64,000 nt of DNA from Durusdinium trenchii (Eukaryota; Sar; Dinophyceae; Suessiales; Symbiodiniaceae): contig CAXAMN010021112.1 of NCBI GenBank assembly GCA_963970005.1, positions 2,455,071-2,519,070 of the forward strand, written 5' to 3'. Under the pieces are notes generated by a model. That model saw nothing but the letters and a program-made list of their open reading frames with translations, was not told the origin of the DNA and did no database searches. Position 1 is the first letter of the stretch; each line of letters starts with the position of its first letter. The position numbers and the translations under genes were made by a program. Below are positions 34,207 to 43,400 of this stretch, in pieces.

Positions 34207-35165
34207 AACGCTCCGCAGCTCCGACCTGCTTCCAGCTTCGTGTCCGACTAGCCGGGCTCAGCCGAACACACTGGTCGTCGGAACCGGGGTCCTGGAAGGT
34301 CGGCTGTTTTCGTCGGCGAAGCCCAGAGCCTCACCTCACCCAAAAACCCTTCCGAACACCCTTCCGGACGGGATGGAGCTTCACGACTTTGGAAAACCAG
34401 GGACAGGTCGAGTCATGTCATCGTCAACATGTTACATGTGGGGAAGAAAAAGAACCAAGCAGGGTCCCAAGCACAAACCAGGCACAGAAGAAAAACAAAC
34501 AGAAAAGAAAAACCGCCCTAAGGGTGCCATGACAGCGAGCCCTGGAGCGAGCCAGATTCAGCCAAGCACCGAAAAAAGTTCTCTTCTCGCTATGAGCAAG
34601 CGCTCGCAAAGAGCGGTCGTGAAGGCCACAATTTGTTGTTCAAAAACCTTAGAAACGAGATAGAAGAACGGCTCCCTCAAAAGCGATCTCCATGTGGCAG
34701 CAGTCTTGGAACATAGATTCAACTACGTTGAGGACGTGTGTCTAGAAAAGCTAAGATCAGCCCTAAAAAAGGCCTCCTAAACAGCAACAACATGCAAGGC
34801 CACCTTGCTTTAATCATATGCTTTAATCATGCTCTCTTCTTATTGACCCGATCCTTCGGCAGAGGCACAGACAAAGCCTCGCCCGCCGGCTCGAACGTCG
34901 TCCCGCCTGTTTCGGGGACGTCCAGATTTAAGAGGAACCCAGCAAAGGCCGGGTGTGTTTGACCAACGTTTTGCAGGTTTGCAAAGCACCTCAATGTTTA
35001 CTCAAAGGAGTAGCTTCTCAGGTTGGTTCTATGCGAAAACCGCTCGTCAAACCGGATCCTGTCGTGAAAGCCGGTGATCATACCCGGTCTGTGAAAGCTA
35101 AGCTTCACGACGTGGGGACCCGTAAGTCCTCCTTCGACCGTGAAACGATCATCGCAGGCCTATAA
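34207..35165 (+). CDS. Three-exon gene end, 154 residues, unknown
   Basis: Exon 34207-34406 enters in phase 2 after a strong CT-rich acceptor ending TTCTTTTCAG and leaves in phase 1 at GTCGAG; it contains NTLVVGTGVLEGRLFSSAK. Exon 34863-34976 (phase 1 to 1) follows CTTCGGCAG and contains RPPARTSSRLFRGRPDLRG. The last exon starts at 35014 in phase 1 after GGAGTAG, or at 35022 in phase 0 after CTTCTCAG, and ends at TAA 35165; it contains VVKAGDHTRSVKAKLHDVG and ends FDRETIIAGL. With the phase-1 entry the second intron would be only 37 bases; with the phase-0 entry a small exon is missing. The protein is basic. No family recognised. Confidence 0.4.
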
Positions 35166-35198
35166 TGCCCGGCAGGAGAGCAGCAGGTGAGACCTGCG

Positions 35199-35243
35199 AC
35201 GTGCGCGTACGCGCGTGCGCGCGCGCACGTGCGCGCGCGCGTA
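35199..35243. other. 45-bp strictly alternating purine-pyrimidine tract (Z-DNA candidate)
   Basis: Every base from 35199 to 35243 alternates purine and pyrimidine, mostly CG and GT/AC steps. It lies 34 bp after the stop codon of the gene model 34207-35165. Such tracts can adopt the Z form under negative supercoiling. Confidence 0.8.
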
Positions 35244-35710
35244 GGAAGGCGCGTCGGTGTTCGCAGGCTGCGACACTCCGGAACTGGCAGATTGACTGAG
35301 AAAGGGCCATTCTCGGTGGCATAGGTCAGGGGGTCAATGTGGAGGTTCCAGTGCCATGGAAGTCGTGTTTGGAGTTTGGTGCAAAGATCCGTTAATGTTC
35401 ATCCTGACCGTTTAGGACAGCCTCGTTCACCTTCGACCGGAGGTGGGGGGCAAGACTTGTGACCATGCAGTGAGAGGTTCATCCAACTCTCTGTGGAGCA
35501 TGGGTACCAATATTGAGGTCATTCTTGATCACGAGATATCAAGAAGAGCTTGCACCAAATCATGGAAGATCATGGAAGTATTGAGTGCGTGCACGACTTC
35601 TTCAATGAATAGGCATGTTTCGACATCGCACCACTTGCTGTCAGAACCAGTAACTACAATCAGTGGCATGGGCCAAAACCAAGAGGTCGGGATCTTGAAT
35701 CATGTTATAA

Positions 35711-35802
35711 CCCAGACGCTCAGGTCGGACCCTCATATGGAGGGGTCTGGGGTCTCAAATCCCTAGGTTTTGAGGGACCAAGGGCTGTTTGGAGCGTCTG
35801 GG
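35711..35802. mobile_element. MITE-like element, inverted copy, ends CCCAGACGCTC
   Basis: CCCAGACGCTC and GAGCGTCTGGG are perfect 11-bp inverted ends. The interior is the reverse complement of the copies at 2009 and 28865, shortened by about 20 bp. Confidence 0.75.
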
Positions 35803-35933
35803 AATTAGATGATCTAGGGCTCCTGGCCGCCCCCCTCCGTTTCGGTTCGGTGGGACTGGGCTGGGTGCGTGCGTGGGTGTTTGGGGGTTCCGTCTCCACC
35901 GAAGCTGAGGGATATGATTGCTTGGAGATAATA

Positions 35934-36039
35934 CCCTAGGGATCCACATACCTTCTGAGAAGGTGATTGGAGACTATTTATGTAGGCGCCATTGTCGGGT
36001 CCAATTACCTTCTGAGAAGGTGGCAGTGGATCCATAGGG
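35934..36039. mobile_element. MITE-like element, inverted copy, ends CCCTAGGGATCC
   Basis: CCCTAGGGATCC at the left and GGATCCATAGGG at the right. Internally it carries the family blocks in inverse order, including two ACCTTCTGAGAAGGT palindromes. Confidence 0.75.
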
Positions 36040-36530
36040 ATATATAAGAACCCTGCAGCCTCCAGCACAAAAAAAAAGGAACCCTCAGCATAGAAATAAC
36101 ACTGTGCCGCATCGACATGTCGACTCTCCCCTGTGCCGAATGATCCCAACTGCAGCTCCAGTTCTGTGTCTGGGTAGTGACTTAGTGGGACTATAGTGAC
36201 TAGGGCTCCCAGTGATTCTCCAAGTCGGTACTAGTGACTAGGGCTTAGTGGGACTAGTGTCTGGGTAGTTCAAAAACTCATTTTGGTCGGTCAATTTCAG
36301 TTCTCACGCGGACGGTCATGCCACCATCGGACGGACGGGAACATCTTCGAAAGGATGTGGGATTTGGGTGACAGACAAAGGCTGTGTGTTTAGCCCCACT
36401 CGAAAAGGATCATGAATTCTGTTTGCTCCACACGCTGAATCGCTCCAGCCACTTGTGCTATCTCCACCTCTCACATCCCTTCAGACTTGGGATGGATCGT
36501 CAATGTATCACTTGGTCGGTGCTTAGTCAG

Positions 36531-36646
36531 TCGTGCTTTCCATACGACTGACCGACACGTTCGCGGCTCGGTCGTCCCAGCACCAGGGTCTTCCGCCTCC
36601 CGAAGCACGCCGCCACCAACGCCGAAACACGCTTCCCCCATCTCCC
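36531..36646 (+). CDS. Exon, unknown product
   Basis: Enters in phase 1 after GCTTAGTCAG and leaves in phase 0 at GTGGGT. It reads VLSIRLTDTFAARSSQHQGL and PPPEARRHQRRNTLPPSP. Strong G/C third positions. A microsatellite follows in the intron. The minus strand is open as well. Product unknown. Confidence 0.35.
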
Positions 36647-36655
36647 GTGGGTCCC

Positions 36656-36761
36656 ATGTATGTATGTATGTATGGTATGGTATGGTCTGGTCTGGTCTGG
36701 TCTGCTCTTTGGTCTGGTCTGGTCTGGTCTGGTCTGTATGTAGTATGCATGTATGTATGTC
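36656..36761. repeat. Compound microsatellite (TATG)n-(GGTCT)n-(TATG)n
   Basis: TATG units, then GGTAT and GGTCT units (about ten), then TATG units again. Confidence 0.85.
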
Positions 36762-36841
36762 TATACAGACAGCTCCACATGCCGCAGTGCATTGACGCCC
36801 ATGGATGCGGCTGAAACTCTACCCGACAACGACTCCTGGCT

Positions 36842-37105
36842 GTGACCCACCCTAGGAGCAAGGACGCTACTAGGGGCTCCTGGCCTTGTTCTCCCCCATC
36901 TGGTCCGTCCCCTGCGGGTCCCTGTGGTCCTCCATCAGTCCCAGACGACGAAAGCCAGGATTCTGAGCCAGAAAGCCGTGATGGGTGCAGACTGATCAGG
37001 CACGACCGGGGTGGGTTCTCCCCCCCTTCGAAACCGGCGGTCGGGCGTTCGGTCCGTGGCACGGGATGGGGGGTCTGCCAATGCACTCGATTCGAGTGGT
37101 TCTAG
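36842..37105 (+). CDS. Open frame, possible terminal exon, unknown
   Basis: Open for 87 codons to TAG. The middle is acidic (PSVPDDESQDSEPESRDG), flanked by Pro/Gly-rich segments. An acceptor that matches the phase-0 exit of 36531-36646 was not settled: candidates at CACCCTAG and GCTACTAG give other frames. Probably a disordered tail if real. Confidence 0.28.
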   Translation: MTHPRSKDATRGSWPCSPPSGPSPAGPCGPPSVPDDESQDSEPESRDGCRLIRHDRGGFSPPSKPAVGRSVRGTGWGVCQCTRFEWF

Positions 37106-37237
37106 CCTCAAGAGACGCAGTATAGCTGATGTAGCTGTCGATAGCAGGGTTCATGTTTGGAAGGTTGTATGAGAGGCCACTGAGTTTCTATTAGGTTTCT
37201 TTGTGAGGTTCTCGAAATCCGGTGTTTCGCGGAGCAG

Positions 37238-37344
37238 GTGACGAGCGCTACCATGGGGATGTGAGTGTTCTCTCGCGCTCTCAGGAGCGGACCAGCCTGG
37301 GTCCTGCCAGCGGAGAACCCATCGGTTTTTTGGGTCCTCAAGTC
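37238..37344 (+). CDS. Exon, unknown product
   Basis: Enters in phase 1 after TCGCGGAGCAG and leaves in phase 0 before GTAGTATCC. It reads DERYHGDVSVLSRSQERTSL and GPASGEPIGFLGPQV. A MITE-like element begins seven bases after the exon, so the element is inside the intron close to its donor. Product unknown. Confidence 0.35.
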
Positions 37345-37350
37345 GTAGTA

Positions 37351-37453
37351 TCCCAGACGCGACCCATGGGACTGCCATATATGCCGATCAGGCCAGGGGT
37401 GGTTTGAGGGGTCAATGTATAGGCATATATGGCAGTCCCATGGAGCGTCTGGG
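37351..37453. mobile_element. MITE-like element, ends TCCCAGACGC
   Basis: TCCCAGACGC and GCGTCTGGG are inverted ends flanked by TA. A second, inner inverted pair (GGGACTGCCATATATGCC with GGCATATATGGCAGTCCC) makes a long stem. Interior shared with 10461-10539. Confidence 0.75.
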
Positions 37454-37957
37454 TATGTGAAGATCTGAGTTTGGTCATGTTCTACGTCTTCCCGATTGAA
37501 GTCCAAAAGCTACGATGTTGAAGTCCAGGTGTCAGGAAGTTCTTGAAGTCAGGTCATCTAAAGACAGACCGACCATTCATGTCTATGTCTTTCGATATGG
37601 ACTCTATATGGATCGGTCTTGATATCGCACACACCAAAGTTGACCCCGCAAGGATCGTACCTTCTATTTCTCAGAAGGTTATACTGTATATAGTCGAGCC
37701 GTTTGACCCCAACACAGCGAACCGATTCGGGGAGCGTTCAGACTGGAGCCGCCGTTCTGGTTTTCTTTTTTTCGGGGCGCGAGGTATGTTTGGGACCGTT
37801 TGGGATCACTTCACTGGGGGGAAGATCAGCGACGTCGCTAACCTTAAGCACTGCTCAAGAGATCTCATTGAGAAGTGCTCACCAACCAGCGCCCTGGACT
37901 ACCCTAGACTATGGACATGTATGGACATGGTCGATCGTCATGGTCGTCATCATCATA

Positions 37958-38071
37958 CCCTATGGATCCACTGCCACCTTCTCAGAAGGTTATGTAGGAC
38001 CCTCCTGGCTGGCGCCTACATAAATAGTCTCCGTGCTCACCTTCTGAGGTTCGGTCTGTGGATCCATAGGG
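37958..38071. mobile_element. MITE-like element, 114 bp, ends CCCTATGGATCC
   Basis: Perfect 12-bp inverted ends (CCCTATGGATCC and GGATCCATAGGG) with ATA on both flanks. Closest relative is the copy at 30606. Confidence 0.75.
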
Positions 38072-38075
38072 ATAA

Positions 38076-38384
38076 TTGTGTTCTTCATCAGTTCAGTGCA
38101 TTGCTGGGGATGTTCGGAGTTCGGCTGCACAGGCCCAACAAGTCAGGAGCCACGTGTTTTCGTCGCTTCCGGTTCCGGCGAACGACCTGACTTGTTGGTG
38201 GAGCTCCTGGCTAGGGTTGCATCCATGGAAGATCAAACAACATTCTGACTCGACCATCTGCTGCCAACAGCTGAAACATGCTGAAACCAAAGCAAGAACA
38301 CTCCTGGTGGTCGAAGTCTGGTGTTCATTTAGCTTAGTGCTGGTGAGTGGTTTCCAACATGTCCGGGTCTTTGTCTCGGGATGA
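38076..38384 (+). CDS. Open frame of 102 codons, doubtful
   Basis: The first part has coding composition (CIAGDVRSSAAQAQQVRSHV, then SSLPVPANDLTCWW). The later part is less so. A shorter frame (FSALLGMFGVRLHRPNKSGA to a TGA) enters in phase 0 after CTTCATCAG and competes. A 13-bp inverted repeat lies in the coding part. Not resolved. Confidence 0.25.
   Translation: MCSSSVQCIAGDVRSSAAQAQQVRSHVFSSLPVPANDLTCWWSSWLGLHPWKIKQHSDSTICCQQLKHAETKARTLLVVEVWCSFSLVLVSGFQHVRVFVSG
38135..38198. repeat. Perfect 13-bp inverted repeat, 38-base loop
   Basis: CCAACAAGTCAGG at 38135-38147 pairs with CCTGACTTGTTGG at 38186-38198. It could form an RNA hairpin. Confidence 0.7.
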
Positions 38385-39228
38385 TCGTTTACAGTCACAT
38401 ATGGCTGTGGCTCAAAACCCGGAGCCCTAAACCTCCCTACTTGTAGTAGTCATCTATTCTATTCATCACATGGGTGGTCAACCAAGGTCTCCCGGTTCTG
38501 ACCAGTAGCCACATATCAATGACATTGAATTACAATGACTCATTTTTATATAGTCTATCAGTTCAATATTATACATAGTTCATCTATATCATCTATATCA
38601 GTTAATTCATGTATAAATTAGTCCGTATATATATAATATATACAATACATTCATTCAAGTTCATATAATTAACTAGATGTTTTTGTTTCCGGTTAAAAGC
38701 AGCTACCGGATATTCTTTAGCCCTTTGAATGGGCTCAATCACGGCCCCCCTGAGCTGGTGCCATGTATGGAGGATATCGTCAAGTTGAAATCGAGACAGT
38801 CTCAAATAAATATTTAGACAGAAACAAAAAAAACTCCCGTTGAAGAGCACAATTGGTGACCTTTTGGAGGATCCATGCATGAAACATGATGTTGAATCTT
38901 GGCACATTTTTCGCCAAGGCTCCAAGTACCTCTGGAGAAAGTGTTTCTTGGGATGGGTTTAGTATGGTTTAGTGGGTCTAGCCTTCTGAGAAACTATTTG
39001 GAGCCCAATAGGTTGGATCTCGCCGGGTGCTACTAGATGATCTCTCCGCGCGCCAGGCGGGGGTGAGATCATCTTGCAGGGCATCTCAATCCCTTGGCTC
39101 TACGATGTCGTTTGTGTTGTTTGTTTGTTTCATTTTGATCTCTTGCGGGTCTAGTCATTAGGAAGAAACAATCGACTGAAGTAATGTTAGCTTTTGATTG
39201 AATAATATACTGTAGTCCCCATACAGAG

Positions 39229-39639
39229 ATGCTTGGCCATCTAGGGAGGGAGAGTTTGTTCATCAACGGTCAAGATCATTGGTTCTGTCATGTTTCGTCA
39301 TGCTGTGAGATTTCTGGGATGTGCTGGTTTTGCCCCTCCCCTTCTGTTCAGCAAAAGTCAATTGATATCATTCTATCCCTAGGGCTCCAGCCATATCCTC
39401 AGGCTCGTTGGTTGGACCCCCCGGGGCACCCACCCCAAGCGGGTATGAAGACTCAAGTCGGTGAGCAAAAGTCGACCAGCAGCCCCACCAACGACAGGGC
39501 CACGTCGTGTGACTGTCCACAACGGACTCCAAAGAGTTGGACTCCAAGTCGAAGAAAAGGACCACATTGGTTCCACTGGTTCCAACCTGTTTCCACTCCA
39601 GTCATGGTCGGATTCCTGGTCGACGCAGTGAGTCCTTGA
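39229..39639 (+). CDS. Open frame of 136 codons, exon within it, unknown
   Basis: Open from 39229 to TGA at 39639. Coding-type third positions are confined to about 39413-39560, after an acceptor CATATCCTCAG; that part reads ARWLDPPGHPPQAGMKTQVG and SPTNDRATSCDCPQRTPKS. The beginning of the frame has no coding signal. Minus-strand frames overlap. Product unknown. Confidence 0.25.
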   Translation: MLGHLGRESLFINGQDHWFCHVSSCCEISGMCWFCPSPSVQQKSIDIILSLGLQPYPQARWLDPPGHPPQAGMKTQVGEQKSTSSPTNDRATSCDCPQRTPKSWTPSRRKGPHWFHWFQPVSTPVMVGFLVDAVSP

Positions 39640-39957
39640 ACAACCAGGTTCCACTTGCAAAGAGAGAGTCATCAGGGACCAGGTGGTTCAACCCTGACAT
39701 GACCGCTGATGATGACCCAAACGACCCACACGACCCACGTCCACCTCTTGGAGATGGCAATGTATGACTCTTTGGATTCATGAAAGCCATGGCAGCATAG
39801 TCTCCTCAATCTTCAATCCCAAACCTTATGGAAAAAGAAAGAAGAAGGGCCAACCGGACCGGACCCAACATGATCCATCGTTGGCAGACCCATTGACCCG
39901 GCCGTCGGTCCAAGTGACGCGCCGGTCGCGCTGAGGCTAACCCGTCGCTGTCAGCTG

Positions 39958-40042
39958 CCATCAACGCGTTGACGCGAACGCACCCGATTTGCGAACGAAA
40001 AGAACCGAGGTTTCACGTCGCCGACGAAGCCCTTCCGCCAAG
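39958..40042 (+). CDS. Possible exon, frame unsettled
   Basis: Bounded by an acceptor CGCTGTCAG and a donor CCAAG/GTGGAA. One frame reads AINALTRTHPICERKEPRFH and VADEALPP, leaving in phase 2; another, NAPDLRTKRTEVSRRRRSPS, leaves in phase 0. A third, FTSPTKPFRQ, leaves in phase 1 and would fit the next exon at 40461. Confidence 0.25.
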
Positions 40043-40460
40043 GTGGAACCCAAAGAACTTGAGTTCGACCTTGCATGGATCAGTTCATCTTCACACATCA
40101 ATGACACAGTATGACACATATCACATCACAATATATCCTCCACCCAACAAACATGGAAATGGAACATGGCCCCGAAAGGAAGACTGCTTTCCTCTACAAA
40201 CAGGCTGTGTTCCATTTCCATGATTGTTTCAGGGAGGGTATGAAAGAAAAGTAACCGTGGTTCCCACGATGCCACTTTTATTTTGAAAACGTTCTTGATG
40301 TGCGTATGATGCTAGAGTTGATTGTTCCATGATGTTACAAGAAACCAAGCCAACAAGCCGGTTGGCTGGTCTTTTTTACATGAAAACAGGTCCCACGCAG
40401 GATGGTTTTAGACCAGCTCCTGCACCGGGCTAGGCTTAGCTGCTTGATGTTTCACACCAG

Positions 40461-43400
40461 GTCGACCCATATGGGATGGACGGAGGGACGCGTCGCAGGA
40501 CGGTCTCGATCCCTTCACCAAGCAGAAGGCGCCGGTCACGGTTCGGAGGTCCAGTCGGCTGGTGGAGCGATCTGTGCCCGGCCAAGCGAAGGGGTTTTAG
40601 GGTTGAGGCGATCCTTGGTTTCTGTGTGTTTTTCTCGGGTTTGAAGGGCAAAACTCATGTTGCTTCTACCAGACCAAGGCCTGTGCTGGTGTGTGCTTTC
40701 ACTTCCTTCGATCAGGCGGGTTCGTCTGGATATGTTGATTGAATGTAGAACATGAACTCCATGTTACCATGTTGCATATCAACCCTGTTCTAATTTCACC
40801 CAGCTCGAAAACGATCAGGTTGGTACTGTAATGTAATGGTCCTGAACAGGCGCAACTGTGTCAGGGGGTGTAGTGTATGCTTTGCCATGCTGTTGCCACG
40901 GATACTGTATGTATTTGATGTCGATTGTTGAACGAAGCGAATTGTACAGTATGCCGCCCGTGAACTTGGACATACTTGGACTGTAAACACAGACCCATGT
41001 TTCAAATGTTTCAACGATGTCCAAAAGCATTGCAGATATTGCAGAGCGGTGGTTATCGATGCTCAGTTGCTGTGGTCGGACTTCATGAATAGGTGGTATG
41101 GAACAGATGTCATGATAGGGTTGTGCCCGTTTGGAGTGTAATCAGTAGAACAGAGAATGTCAGTGAACGTATGATTGAGTCCGGACGCTCCATGTGGGGT
41201 ATATTTACCTGGGGTGTGGTTAACTTGTATCAGCGGTAACATTTGTGGTTCCAGCTGTGCTTCTGAACAATGGCATTGGTTCTCCCTTGCTGCTAGCGTT
41301 TGGTGCATGTCCATCCTTGGCCCGAAACAACGGCTTCAAGATGGACCGATTACACCCGTCCACGCTTCGCAGGGTTGGTTAGCATGGCGCGCTAGCGGTT
41401 CGCGGGGCATGTCGTGAGATAGCGTTCCCTCTCATCCTCACTCCCCACATCCCGAACCCCAGCCGTGCGGTGCGACAGAAGTCGCGGAGCCGTGCGGTTG
41501 GCTGCCGGCTGCGCAGTTGCTCTTGGACGCCAAGAGCCTGGACTTGGGTCCCTTGTTGGGCGTCGTAGGTGCCTTCGCACTGCGGTGTGGGGTTGTGGTT
41601 CGGACACAGTAACTGGGCAGCTGAGGTTCTCACCCCCAACCCATGAGCCATGAGCCAAGCCACCTGTTTGGTATTTGGAAGATCATCCATTCGGGGTCAG
41701 GCCATCCACGCAACCATGCCATTTTCAGCCCTAGGGATCCACTCCCACCTTCACATGTTCGGTACGACTGGACCCTCAAAACCTACTGTACATGAGTGTC
41801 ATAAGAGTGTCTCCTTCCTCACCGTACCTGAGAAGGTAAGACTGGATCCCTAGGGCAGGAGTCTTGTGTGCTTTCCCGCGGTTGGTCCGATGACATTCCC
41901 GGCCACCTATACGTTTTTGGGGCGGAGGGCGGACGGCTCACAAAGGTCGCCAAGAAGCTGAGGTTTTGGATCTACAGTGCTGTTGGGTGTTGAGTTGGGA
42001 GGGCATGCATCGGGTATGATATGGTATAATGTTGGAGGGTATGGAAAAACTTGGATGTTAGATGTAGGGGATGTGGGTGATCTTTGAGATGATGGGGATT
42101 CTACTATAAGGATCTATAAGGTGGTGAGCAGCCCATTTCGACCGAACCGAGATCATGTTCAAATCCCACATGGAAAAGGCACATGACCCTATCAAAAACA
42201 GGTACGACTGTACCCATTCTATTCGAGGCACGAACGTCTGAGGGTCCCGAGGTACGAGCGTTCGAGCGGATGGCCTTCGCATGTTCGGTGCCATGTTGCT
42301 GTGAACTTGCTGTCTAAGAAGGGTGCCATGACAACTGATTTGGGACTCCATCACCATATTTGGTCCTATATAGAGATCATCGATGGTCAAAGCCAAGGAG
42401 CACAGAGATCCCCTTCGTCATATGCCCTTCCCATCCCTGGGACGGGATGTTTTTTTGACGGTATATTACAATCAGGTCATTTCAATGGGGTCAACGCTAT
42501 GTGTGTGTGTGTGTCTGTCTGTTTCCAGTCACGGACGGCTGTTTTGGACCTGGTCACGCTGGACAGCCGAGTGTTTTACGGACTCGGAGGCTCCCCGGTG
42601 AGCGATCAGCAGCGAGACGAGTTCGTGGAGAAGAAGGTGAAAGAGGTGAGGTGAAAGGAGAAAAGAGGGAGAGGGTTTCACGCTACTGGTGAAAGAGGGT
42701 TTCACCTACGTCTGATGGTCTCCCCAAAAACATACCTGACACCGGGACCACGGATTTCCGGGTGGTTGATGGACACCCGGAATCCGTGATGCTGGAGGAG
42801 GGAGTTTGTATTCATAGGGAGACCCCCGTTCGGCATTCCGACGAGAAATTGACCAGCCTATCCATCCAGGGCGGCCAGGGGGGTTTTCCCCTATTCAAAC
42901 CCTACAAGTCGCAGACCTCATTTTACTGGGGATGGTCATACAAAACCAATACATTAAGGAGGTAAAAGACCAGGTTTTACTGGGTCCAGACTGGACTTGT
43001 AGGGAAATCCTGGGCGTTTCTGGAGAATCGGGGGTCAGCATGAGGTTCTAAGCTGCGACCGCCCTGGTGTCGCCCTGGACCATAGGTGATAACCTAGGGA
43101 ACCTAGTGTCAGTCCTAGTTTCCTAAGGTCGTCGGACACAGGTGTCACCCTAGATGCAATCTATATAATATATAGTGCTTGCCGTGGCTAGACCATCTTG
43201 GAGCTGTAGCGTGACTCTGTACAGACATGAGCATGTTCCAGCGACATGGATAGAAGTTTCTCTTCAACAGTAGGCCAAGGCAGATCAACCGGTGGTGAGG
43301 ATGTTGACCATGGCACATAAGAGATCATTCAAATCAGCCTGATATACGTATAACCCAGACACCACGTATGCCGTACATGGAGTGTTTGAGTAAAGGTATC

